From: Clostridiales bacterium
GTDB lineage: Bacteria > Bacillota > Clostridia > Oscillospirales > Ruminococcaceae
Assembly (NCBI GenBank): GCA_029007575.1
Contig: JAQXIB010000149.1
Location: forward strand, 1 to 24,337
DNA: 24,337 bases
Reading direction: 5' to 3'
Below the pieces are notes generated by a model. It had not been told where the DNA came from. It ran no database searches and worked only from the letters and a program-made list of their open reading frames with translations. The translations under genes and the position numbers were made by a program. This document shows, in pieces, positions 6,637-13,374 of this stretch (the stretch's first letter is position 1; each line of letters opens with the position of its first letter).

Positions 6637-7581
6637 TTATACTAAAGCCTGAAACGCAAAGCCCTTGGCTCTGACTTCATCAATAAACTCGCCTAAAATA
6701 TTGGTGTTTGTTTTCGACACAGCATGCAGTAAATACACAGCGCCTCCATGCACAGCATCGACCGTTTTCTTTAAAGCTGCCGCTTCTTCGGGTTGATTTT
6801 TGGTGTCCCAATCTTTATAAGCAAAGCTCCAGAACACAGACTGATACCCCAACTCCTTGGTGAGCGCCAGCGTTTGCTCGGAATATTCTCCCATTGGAGG
6901 CCGAAAAAGCGTCATAGTATAGTTAAAGTTTTCCTTGATATAATCATGCAGTTTGGTGATTTCCTCGCTCGCCTTTTCCAGCGAAACAGTCGGCATCGAA
7001 GGATGCGTATAGCTGTGATTTCCTACCACGTGCCCTTCGGCAATCATACGTTTGATCAAATCGGGATTTCTTTTCGCATAATCATAGGTGACAAAAAATA
7101 CCGCCGGTGCTTTTTTCTCTTTCAATACATCCAATATCTGAGCAGTATAGCCGTTTTCATACCCTTCATCAAAGGTCAAATAGACATTTTTATTGTTTTC
7201 CTTAATGAAAACAGCATTGTATTGTCCGTATTTTGATTGAAACGTATCGCAGGAAACCGGTCGGTTATCTTTATCCACCTGCGTTCCCTGTCCCCATCCG
7301 TTCTTTTTATTGCTGAGCTTCGCGATATCCGTATAATTCGGATTCAGTACGGCAGGCGCAGACACCTCCGGAACTACGTCACTGATGATCTCGGATATCA
7401 TGCTTTGCGCTTGGCTGACCAAGGACTCTGCTTTGGAATTCAGCAAAGCAGAACTGGTATTATTCGAAACAGTCCGACTGCTTGTACCGTCTTTATCCTC
7501 TATTTTTTTGCAAGAGGAAAACGCAAGTGTCATTGCAAATGTCAATATCAATAAAATTATTTTTTCTTTCATACCAATCAT
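6637..7581 (-). CDS. pdaA: PdaA-like polysaccharide deacetylase (muramic delta-lactam pathway)
   Basis: PdaA removes N-acetyl groups from muramic acid during spore-cortex peptidoglycan maturation, allowing muramic-delta-lactam to form. I use ATG 7581 because AAAGG lies 7 nt upstream and the protein then starts with a signal sequence MIGMKEKIILLILTFAMTL ending AFSSC, a probable lipobox with Cys24; the GTG at 7638 has no good site. After a Ser/Asn-rich linker the NodB domain runs from about 120 to 314: VYLTFDEGYENG (133-144), HVVGNHSYTHP (184-194) with metal-ligand His189 and His193, FRPPMGEYS (226-234) and YLLHAVS. The GYENG block and the motif order match PdaA rather than generic chitin deacetylases. 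Motif 1 reads TFDE where generic NodB proteins have TFDD and B. subtilis PdaA has TFDN. It suggests a spore-forming host. Confidence 0.87.
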   Translation of the reverse strand: MIGMKEKIILLILTFAMTLAFSSCKKIEDKDGTSSRTVSNNTSSALLNSKAESLVSQAQSMISEIISDVVPEVSAPAVLNPNYTDIAKLSNKKNGWGQGTQVDKDNRPVSCDTFQSKYGQYNAVFIKENNKNVYLTFDEGYENGYTAQILDVLKEKKAPAVFFVTYDYAKRNPDLIKRMIAEGHVVGNHSYTHPSMPTVSLEKASEEITKLHDYIKENFNYTMTLFRPPMGEYSEQTLALTKELGYQSVFWSFAYKDWDTKNQPEEAAALKKTVDAVHGGAVYLLHAVSKTNTNILGEFIDEVRAKGFAFQALV

Positions 7582-7704
7582 CACATCACCTTTGATCGTC
7601 CGGTGACATGAAGAATCACAAACCACCTTTCTTCTCACTGCTTTTCATTGTGATTTCTTTGTTATTGTAACTCAGCCATATCAATATATACATTTATATT
7701 ATAC

Positions 7705-7745
7705 AAAAAAGCTTTCTGCGTGTCTATACACAGAAAGCTTTTTAT
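7705..7745 (-). terminator. Intrinsic terminator of the ctsR-clpC operon
   Basis: AAAAGCTTTCTG (7707-7718) pairs with CAGAAAGCTTTT (7731-7742), a perfect 12-bp stem. On the minus strand it is followed by a T-run, and it sits 7 bp after the clpC stop codon. The plus strand also has Ts after the stem, so it could act in both directions, though no plus-strand gene ends here. Confidence 0.9.
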
Positions 7746-7748
7746 TAT

Positions 7749-10196
7749 TTAAGATTCATTAAAGGTAAATGCGCCATCAGCAACAGACAATACAACGGTA
7801 TCGCCGGATTTTACCTTGCCGCTTAACAAATATTCGGACAATTTATGCTCGATCTTGGTCGTGATCGCCCGACGAAGCGGACGAGCTCCGTAAACCGGCT
7901 CATAGCCTTCGTTGGCAATCTCGGCAATCGCTTCTTCGGTCACCACCAAATGGATGCCCAACTGTTTGACGCGTTCGGTCAACTGCTCCAGCATTTTAGA
8001 AGCAATCAGCTTGATATCCTCTTCGGATAATTTTTGGAATACAATAATGTCATCGATTCGGTTCAAAAATTCCGGTCTGAAATGCTTTTTCAGTTCCGTC
8101 ATGACATCACTTTTGATTTCCTTATCATCCTTCATCGCATTTTCCGAGCTGCCGAAACCGAGGCTTTTTGTTTCGGTAATCATCCGCGCGCCGATATTAG
8201 AAGTCATGATGATGACAGCATTCCTAAAGTCCACTCTTCTGCCCTGCGCATCGGTCAGAATACCATCCTCCAGAATTTGCAGCAAAATGTTAAACACATC
8301 CGGATGCGCCTTTTCGATTTCATCAAACAGCACGACGGAATACGGATTTCTGCGGATTTTCTCGGTCAACTGACCGCCCTCATCATATCCGACATATCCG
8401 GGAGGAGAACCGACCATTCTGGAAACCGTATGCTTTTCCATATATTCGGACATATCCAGCCGAATCATATTGTTTTCATTGCCAAACAACGCTTCCGCTA
8501 ATGCCTTACACAGCTCTGTTTTGCCGACACCGGTCGGGCCTAAAAAGATAAACGAGCCAATCGGACGCTTCGGATCTTTTAATCCGACTCGGCCCCGTCG
8601 GATTGCTTTGGCGACCGCCTCAACCGCTTCATTTTGACCTACTACCCGCTTATGCAGAATCTCCTCCATACGCAACAGCCGATCGCTTTCCTGCTCTGTC
8701 AGCTGTTTTACCGGAACGCCGGTCCAGATCGATACGATCTCCGCAATATCCTCGGCAGTCACCTCTCCGCTGTTGCGGGCATTGGTTTCCTGCCATTGCT
8801 GTCTTGCCTTTTCATATTCTTCATTCAAGGCTTTTTCCTCGTCACGAATCTTAGCAGCAGACTCAAAGTCCTGTGCGTTGACAGCAGCCGCTTTTTCTTC
8901 GCCCGCTTTCTTGATTTTGTCCTCCATCTCTTTTAAATCCGGCGGAGCGGTAAAGGCTTTCATACGCACTCTGGAAGCCGCTTCATCAATCAAGTCGATC
9001 GCTTTATCCGGCAGATAACGATCGGTGATATACCGAGACGAAAACTGTACGGCGGCATGAATCGCGTCATCGGAAATTTTAATTTTATGATGCGCCTCAT
9101 ATTTGTCGCGTAATCCAAATAAAATCGCGGTCGCGTCTTCCTCATTCGGCTCAGCTACCATGACCGGCTGGAAACGACGTTCCAAAGCCGCATCTTTTTC
9201 GATGTGCTTCCGGTATTCTTCAATAGTGGTTGCACCGATGATCTGAATTTCACCTCTTGCCAACTGCGGCTTCAAGATGTTTGCGGCATCAACCGCTCCC
9301 TCTGCGGCGCCTGCTCCGATAATGGTATGCAGCTCATCGATAAAGAGGATAATATTTCCGGATTTTGCCACCTCATCGATGGCGCCCTTGATTCTTTCCT
9401 CAAAGTCACCGCGATATTTTGCGCCCGCCAGCATTGCGGTCAGATCCAAAGAGAATATCTTTTTATTTTTCAAAGTTTCCGGCACTTCTCCGGTAACGAT
9501 CTTTTGCGCCAATCCCTCTGCAATTGCAGTTTTTCCGACGCCCGGCTCACCAATCAAGCAAGGATTATTTTTCGTTCTTCTGGACAAGATCTGAATTACA
9601 CGTTCAATTTCCTGCTGTCTGCCAATCACGGGATCGATTTTATTGTTTTTCGCAAGTTCGGTCAAATCTCTGCCGTATTTCGACAATGTGCCGCTTCCTG
9701 CATCATTGTTTCCGGTTCTTCCCTGCGGGGGATCAAATTCCGCATTGCTCTCCCTGGAATCCCCGATCTCATTGACACATTCGGCATATAATTCTTTGGT
9801 ATTGACATTTAACTCACGCAGGAACAAAACACCATAGCTATCCTGCTCTTTGAGCATCGCCATTAAAATATGTTCGGTCCCGACATAAGAATGTCCCAAA
9901 CGCCGCGATTCAGAAATAGCCATCTCCAATATCCGCTTGGTGCGAGGCGTAAAATCAGCCGGTGTAACATGAGACGGAACACCTTTTCCGATGGTGGTTT
10001 CCAGCTTTTCCTCTACGATTTCCTTTGTTACATTTTTCTTTGCCAATAACGTTGCGGCAACACCGGATCCCTCAGCGACCAATCCGAACAAAAGATGCTC
10101 GCTGCCGATATAAGTGTGCCCCAGCTGGGAGGCAACGGCAATGGCAAGATTCAAAGCTTTATTCGCCTTTTCGGTAAATCCATCAAACAAAAACAT
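7749..10196 (-). CDS. clpC: ATP-dependent Clp protease ATP-binding subunit ClpC
   Basis: ClpC is the HSP100 unfoldase that feeds damaged or phospho-arginine-tagged proteins to ClpP. The 815-residue protein has the full family layout. It has two Clp-N repeats at the N-terminus (MFLFDGFTEKANKALNLA..., then FTPRTKRILEMAISESRRLG), and a first AAA+ domain with Walker A GEPGVGKT (about 216-223) and Walker B ILFIDELHTI. A UVR/middle domain follows (DFESAAKIRDEEKALNEEY), which is the McsB/MecA contact region in ClpC. The second AAA+ domain has GPTGVGKT (about 553-560), EYMEKHTVSRMVGSPPGYVGYDEGG and the C-terminal D2-small domain. The ATG at 10196 has AGAAGGA 6 nt upstream. It is the last gene of the CtsR-controlled operon, and the downstream terminator is clear. 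Confidence 0.98.
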   Translation of the reverse strand: MFLFDGFTEKANKALNLAIAVASQLGHTYIGSEHLLFGLVAEGSGVAATLLAKKNVTKEIVEEKLETTIGKGVPSHVTPADFTPRTKRILEMAISESRRLGHSYVGTEHILMAMLKEQDSYGVLFLRELNVNTKELYAECVNEIGDSRESNAEFDPPQGRTGNNDAGSGTLSKYGRDLTELAKNNKIDPVIGRQQEIERVIQILSRRTKNNPCLIGEPGVGKTAIAEGLAQKIVTGEVPETLKNKKIFSLDLTAMLAGAKYRGDFEERIKGAIDEVAKSGNIILFIDELHTIIGAGAAEGAVDAANILKPQLARGEIQIIGATTIEEYRKHIEKDAALERRFQPVMVAEPNEEDATAILFGLRDKYEAHHKIKISDDAIHAAVQFSSRYITDRYLPDKAIDLIDEAASRVRMKAFTAPPDLKEMEDKIKKAGEEKAAAVNAQDFESAAKIRDEEKALNEEYEKARQQWQETNARNSGEVTAEDIAEIVSIWTGVPVKQLTEQESDRLLRMEEILHKRVVGQNEAVEAVAKAIRRGRVGLKDPKRPIGSFIFLGPTGVGKTELCKALAEALFGNENNMIRLDMSEYMEKHTVSRMVGSPPGYVGYDEGGQLTEKIRRNPYSVVLFDEIEKAHPDVFNILLQILEDGILTDAQGRRVDFRNAVIIMTSNIGARMITETKSLGFGSSENAMKDDKEIKSDVMTELKKHFRPEFLNRIDDIIVFQKLSEEDIKLIASKMLEQLTERVKQLGIHLVVTEEAIAEIANEGYEPVYGARPLRRAITTKIEHKLSEYLLSGKVKSGDTVVLSVADGAFTFNES

Positions 10197-10224
10197 AGCA
10201 ATTCCTTCTTTCTATGTTATTATA

Positions 10225-11250
10225 TTACAATATCTCCTGTATAATTTTTGCACGAATGCTGTCTCTTTGTTCCGGAGATAAATCTTGTTTTGCATTTTGA
10301 CAAATCGTAGCGCTTCCCACTTGCGATAACAAATAATTGAGTTTTTGGGTTGTCACCTGCTCCGCAATCTCCGGAGTCAGTATTTCTTCGGAGATTCCGA
10401 CCTTGATATAAGACATTAAATCAAAAAATTCTTCGGAAGAAATCATTTTTGCATATTTCAAAATGCCATAACAACGATAGATCTGGTCCACAAACTTTTC
10501 GGATTTCACCAACGCCTTACGTGCTTCTTTCTCCTTTTCGATGATCTGCACTGTAATTTCATGCAAATTCTTGACCGCCTGTTCCTCAGAAATACCCAAG
10601 GTGATCTGATTGGAAAGCTGATAAATGGAGCCCAGCACTTTGGTTCCTTCTCCATATGTTCCGCGAAGCGTCAATCCTAGTTTAGATATCGTGCCCGACA
10701 TTTTATTCAGCGCGCCAGCCTTTTCCAAAGCCGGAATATGCAACATCACCGACGCACGAAGTCCGGTTCCCAAATTACTCGGACAGGCTGTTAAAAATCC
10801 AAGTTGGTCATCAAACGCGTAATTCAAATTTTCGTCCAGTACATCGTCGATTTTATTAGCGGTCTCCAATGCGCTTTCCAAATCCAATCCGGAAGCTAAA
10901 ACCTGAATCCGAAGGTGATCTTCCTCATTGACCATAATGCTGACAGAATCATCTTTGGAAAGCGCCAGCATCGCATTTTTATTTTGCAAAAAATCCGGAC
11001 TGACAATATGGTTTTCCACCATAGACAAGCCTTCATTTTCGCTGAGCTGTCCTACCTCTGTAAATGTCAAACCGTTATCGCCCAAATTGATTTTTTCCAG
11101 TGCGTTTTTGATTTCCGTCTTTAACTGTTTTTCCTGTTCTTCCGTTAAACGGCTGCAGAATGGATAATTGACTAAATTTCTTGCTAATCGTATTCTGGAA
11201 CTGATTACAATATCAGAATAATTTCCAACTGTTTCAAACCACTTAGTCAT
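10225..11250 (-). CDS. mcsB: Protein-arginine kinase McsB
   Basis: McsB phosphorylates arginine side chains of misfolded proteins and of CtsR, marking them for ClpC-ClpP. The start at 11250 (MTKWFETVGNYSDIVISSRIRLARN) has AAAGGAG 9 nt upstream; an 18-codon upstream extension inside mcsA is not supported. The 333-residue protein has the guanido-kinase phosphotransferase core: SSRIRLARN (17-25), VNEEDHLRIQ (107-116) with the catalytic Glu pair, and LTACPSNLGTGLRASVMLH (153-171) with the family's conserved Cys156. The C-terminal RDSIRA (321-326) matches the RDxxRA phospho-arginine-binding motif known for allosteric control of McsB. The start overlaps the mcsA stop by 8 bp. Confidence 0.97.
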   Translation of the reverse strand: MTKWFETVGNYSDIVISSRIRLARNLVNYPFCSRLTEEQEKQLKTEIKNALEKINLGDNGLTFTEVGQLSENEGLSMVENHIVSPDFLQNKNAMLALSKDDSVSIMVNEEDHLRIQVLASGLDLESALETANKIDDVLDENLNYAFDDQLGFLTACPSNLGTGLRASVMLHIPALEKAGALNKMSGTISKLGLTLRGTYGEGTKVLGSIYQLSNQITLGISEEQAVKNLHEITVQIIEKEKEARKALVKSEKFVDQIYRCYGILKYAKMISSEEFFDLMSYIKVGISEEILTPEIAEQVTTQKLNYLLSQVGSATICQNAKQDLSPEQRDSIRAKIIQEIL

Positions 11251-11767
11251 GATTTTCAGCTCCTTTCTCCAACTCCCGAATTTCGTCCCGATACTTTGCG
11301 GCATTTTCGAAATCCTGTGTGCGTATCGCTTCTTCCAGTTTTTTCTTCAAACTGCTCAAGTGTGCTTTTTGCCTTGCCGCTTCTCCCGCAGAACGAGGTA
11401 GCTTTCCTTGGTGGTATACTTTTCCGTGCAATTGTTCGATCGTCGGGATCAGTTCATTTCGAAAAGTGGTATAGCATCTGGCGCAGCCGATCTTTCCGCT
11501 GTTTATAATGGTTCTTAAATCGCTGTGGCACTCCGGGCACACCGTGGTTTCCTGCGTAGGCAGAGACGATGTGGAGGACAAGTTGCCCAACAAACCGGCA
11601 AATACATCGCCGATATTAAAATTGAATCCGCCGAAACCGTGAAACATCTGAGATAATCCTAACTCTTTCGCACATTCAGAGCAAACATTCATCACGATGG
11701 TCTTTCCGTTGATCGTTTGCTGATAATGAGTCGTTGCTTCTCTTTGTCCGCATTTAGAACATAACAT
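11243..11767 (-). CDS. mcsA: McsA, zinc-binding activator of McsB
   Basis: McsA activates the arginine kinase McsB and helps couple it to CtsR and ClpC. The 174-residue form beginning MLCSKCGQREATTHY matches the family; the ATG at 11779 is only 4 codons upstream and sits right against AAGGA, so 11767 is preferred. Zinc-finger-type pairs are CSKC (3-6) and CSEC early, then CPEC and CARC in the middle. A UVR domain ends the protein (LKKKLEEAIRTQDFENAAKYRDEIRELEKG), which mirrors the UVR segment of ClpC. Gene order ctsR-mcsA-mcsB-clpC is the classic Firmicute operon. Confidence 0.96.
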   Translation of the reverse strand: MLCSKCGQREATTHYQQTINGKTIVMNVCSECAKELGLSQMFHGFGGFNFNIGDVFAGLLGNLSSTSSLPTQETTVCPECHSDLRTIINSGKIGCARCYTTFRNELIPTIEQLHGKVYHQGKLPRSAGEAARQKAHLSSLKKKLEEAIRTQDFENAAKYRDEIRELEKGAENHD

Positions 11768-11803
11768 AGTAATCACCATTCCTTTTTGATAACATCTTGT
11801 TGT

Positions 11804-12253
11804 TTACATTAAGTTTAATAAGACCGATTTAAAAATTTTCGCACGAACCATATTTCGTGTCTGAGGCTCCAAATCTTTTAAAACATGTTCCGAAACCGCG
11901 GATACAATCATTTTTGCCTCTTTCGGAAGAATCAATCCATCGGAACACAAATTCTGTAAAATAATCCGTACAGAATTTTCGTCAATACTGTCACCGATCG
12001 AATTGATAATATGCATAAACACCTGCTTTGCCGAATGCTGTGTTCTGACGATCTGTATGAATCCGCCTCCGCCGCGTTTGCTTTCGATAATGTATCCTTG
12101 CTCCGGCGTAAACCGCGATGTGATCACATAATTGATCTGGCTGGGTACACATCCGATCTTGCTGGCAAATTCGTTCCGGTTGATTCTCGCAGTACCGCCA
12201 TGCTCATCCAGCATTTCTTGAATAGCCTGTGCAATGACATCTGTGATGTTCAC
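11804..12253 (-). CDS. ctsR: CtsR, repressor of class III heat-shock genes
   Basis: CtsR is a dimeric winged-helix repressor that binds heptad direct repeats at clp promoters and leaves DNA on heat stress through its glycine-rich wing. The 149-residue protein begins MNITDVIAQAIQEMLDEHGGTARINRNEFASKIGCVPSQINYVI and carries the thermosensing wing SKRGGGGFIQIVR (58-70). The C-terminal domain includes LNLM at the end. The start codon is GTG at 12253 with AAAAGGA about 11 nt upstream; the ATG just before it is in another frame with an immediate stop. The gene heads the operon and its own promoter is flanked by CtsR boxes, which means autoregulation. Confidence 0.97.
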   Translation of the reverse strand: MNITDVIAQAIQEMLDEHGGTARINRNEFASKIGCVPSQINYVITSRFTPEQGYIIESKRGGGGFIQIVRTQHSAKQVFMHIINSIGDSIDENSVRIILQNLCSDGLILPKEAKMIVSAVSEHVLKDLEPQTRNMVRAKIFKSVLLNLM

Positions 12254-12300
12254 TTTATACTCATTCCTTTTCTAAACAACCTATTCATTTGATATTTGTC

Positions 12301-12371
12301 TTTGACTATCTTTGACCTTTGATTCTATTATACTATAAAGTCAGTTAAAGTCAAAGTCAGTTAAAGTCAAT
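12301..12371 (-). promoter_or_regulatory. ctsR operon promoter with three CtsR boxes
   Basis: Promoter on the minus strand: -35 TTGACT (12354-12349), 16-nt spacer, -10 TATAAT (12332-12327). The CtsR operator consensus is two heptads (A/G)GTCAAA separated by three bases. A perfect copy, GGTCAAA-GAT-AGTCAAA, lies downstream of the -10 on the minus strand (12317-12301). On the plus strand AGTCAGT-TAA-AGTCAAA (12339-12355) and AGTCAGT-TAA-AGTCAAT (12355-12371) are imperfect copies formed by an exact 16-bp tandem repeat, AGTCAGTTAAAGTCAA, and cover the -35. The promoter is therefore bracketed by sites in opposite orientation. Confidence 0.85.
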
Positions 12372-12489
12372 TACGCAATTACATGTTCCAATATTTAAAT
12401 TTATCTCTTCTTTTCTGTTATTTCCTCACTATTTCTTACTTTTTTGCGCTTTTTTAATTTTGTCATTTTCACTGCTTTGATTTTTCGGT
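12372..12489. other. AT-rich intergenic stretch, nothing clear
   Basis: A pyrimidine-rich plus strand between the divergent ctsR operon and the small Cys-rich gene. The minus strand contains a 21-codon basic reading frame without a convincing ribosome-binding site, which I do not call as a gene. Confidence 0.5.
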
Positions 12490-12518
12490 AACCGTTTTCG
12501 ATTTTTTGGCATAAGATA
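12490..12518 (+). promoter_or_regulatory. Candidate sigma-K promoter of the Cys-rich peptide
   Basis: AACC (12490-12493), 16-nt spacer, CATAAGATA (12510-12518). This fits the sigma-K pattern of an AC-type -35 and a CATAnnnTA -10 at 16-17 nt spacing. An overlapping TATGAT at 12517 could be a sigma-A -10, but its -35 position reads GTTTTC, which is poor. Information content is low, so this is a candidate only. Confidence 0.35.
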
Positions 12519-12587
12519 TGATGTAATCAGGAAAAGCAAACCTGTTACAAATCATTTTGCTGATCCAATATGAAGGAGGATTTTACT

Positions 12588-12713
12588 ATGGGTTGTGGTA
12601 ACTTTTGCGGTGGAAATTGCACATGGATACTTATTCTGATCCTAGTGTTGGTATGCTGCTGCGGTAACAGCTGCGGCAATGCGCTCAATAATGATTGCGG
12701 TTGCGGCTGCTAA
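12588..12713 (+). CDS. 41-residue cysteine-rich peptide with one hydrophobic segment (HCB13-like)
   Basis: The gene starts with ATG at 12588 behind an excellent AAGGAGG 8 nt upstream, and ends TAA at 12713 just before a terminator, so expression is likely despite its size. The 41 residues contain 10 cysteines: three Cys-Gly-type residues at 3, 7 and 11, a hydrophobic run TWILILILVLV (12-22), CCC at 23-25, Cys29, and the tail CGCGC. This layout resembles the small clostridial proteins annotated as chorion-class high-cysteine protein HCB13. That name is a similarity label and says nothing about function. A coat-like, crosslinking or metal-binding peptide would fit the composition; the upstream candidate sigma-K promoter would put it in the mother cell late in sporulation. 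Both are inference. Confidence 0.75.
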   Translation: MGCGNFCGGNCTWILILILVLVCCCGNSCGNALNNDCGCGC

Positions 12714-12723
12714 AAGCTCCGAA

Positions 12724-12767
12724 TGCAAAAAGACCGACCGGTAAAAATACCGGTCGGTCTTTTTGCA
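12724..12767. terminator. Bidirectional terminator between convergent small genes
   Basis: A perfect 20-bp stem (12724-12743 with 12748-12767) closes on an AAAA loop; the stem contains GACCGACCGGT and ends in AAAAA/TTTTT. It serves the Cys-rich peptide on the plus strand and the 49-residue gene on the minus strand. Confidence 0.95.
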
Positions 12768-12777
12768 ACAAAGGCTG

Positions 12778-12927
12778 TCAGCCTTTCAACACATCAATTT
12801 TAACGATTCCGTTCTCATCCACGGTTTGGTTGAGAATGGTATAATTATCATTTTCCTGCGGTGTAAACGGATTGGTAATTTTTATGTAAGCGTTCGGATA
12901 CAATGACTGTAAATCTTCCAACGTCAT
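12778..12927 (-). CDS. Small hypothetical protein, 49 residues
   Basis: I do not recognise this protein. The ATG at 12927 has GGAGG 7 nt upstream, and the frame runs 49 codons to TGA, ending close to the shared terminator, so it is probably real. The sequence begins MTLEDLQSLYPNAYIKIT, continues with an acidic/polar middle (NPFTPQENDNYTILNQT) and ends with beta-like DENGIVKIDVLKG. It has no signal peptide, membrane segment or cysteine. It lies 30 bp behind the HPr-like gene and shares its promoter, so a partner or regulatory role with that protein is possible but unproven. Confidence 0.6.
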   Translation of the reverse strand: MTLEDLQSLYPNAYIKITNPFTPQENDNYTILNQTVDENGIVKIDVLKG

Positions 12928-12957
12928 AACATGACCTCCGTTTCTACAGACACGTCA

Positions 12958-13188
12958 TTATTTTACGATGAAATCCTTGATTTCCTCAAAAAACGCGTCG
13001 CAATCATCAGAATGAGCCTCTAACTGGATCGGCTTTGACAAATCCAAGCTGAAAATACCCATAATGGATTTTGCATCAATGGCATATCTGCCGGACACCA
13101 AATCAACGTCAAAATCATATTTCGCAACCGTATTGACGAACAATTTTACATCATTAATTGTGTTAAGCATGATAGTAGTGGTTTTCAT
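12958..13188 (-). CDS. HPr-fold protein lacking the active-site histidine (Crh-like)
   Basis: HPr carries phosphate between enzyme I and the sugar-specific PTS enzymes through His15, and in Firmicutes is also phosphorylated on Ser46 by HPr kinase to act with CcpA. This 76-residue protein aligns from FVNTVAKYDFDVDL through AKSIMGIFSLDL with the HPr core, keeping the serine site (Ser41 in KSIMGIFSL). The N-terminal HARPA segment is missing and no histidine occurs before residue 58, so it cannot be a normal phosphocarrier. This resembles Crh, which acts only through its serine. The ATG at 13188 has GAGGAGG about 9 nt upstream. It is first in an operon with the 49-residue gene and has its own sigma-A promoter. 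Confidence 0.8.
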   Translation of the reverse strand: MKTTTIMLNTINDVKLFVNTVAKYDFDVDLVSGRYAIDAKSIMGIFSLDLSKPIQLEAHSDDCDAFFEEIKDFIVK

Positions 13189-13244
13189 ATTTATTTCCTC
13201 CTCAATATAAAGAATCTGTTATTGAAAATATTAACTATAAATAT

Positions 13245-13273
13245 AATATATCAGTTGTTGAGTTTTAAGTCAA
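13245..13273 (-). promoter_or_regulatory. Sigma-A promoter of the HPr-like operon
   Basis: Minus strand: -35 TTGACT (13273-13268), 17-nt spacer, -10 TATATT (13250-13245), about 57 nt before the ATG at 13188. Confidence 0.75.
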
Positions 13274-13280
13274 CTGCTAA

Positions 13281-13309
13281 TTGTAAATTTCTCATAAATC
13301 TATTATAAT
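13281..13309 (+). promoter_or_regulatory. Sigma-A promoter of mtaB-purL
   Basis: Plus strand: -35 TTGTAA (13281-13286), 17-nt spacer, -10 TATAAT (13304-13309). It lies back to back with the HPr-like promoter. No purine riboswitch or clear PurR-type box is visible in the 65-nt leader. Confidence 0.7.
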
Positions 13310-13374
13310 ACTAAATATAAGAAGATGCGTTTGTGTAAAATGTAATAGATTATTTACAAGGAAAGGATGTTAAA

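Noticed and set aside
12405..12470. A 21-codon basic peptide frame on the minus strand upstream of ctsR
   Set aside because: There is no convincing ribosome-binding site and the Lys/Arg richness follows from an A-rich strand.
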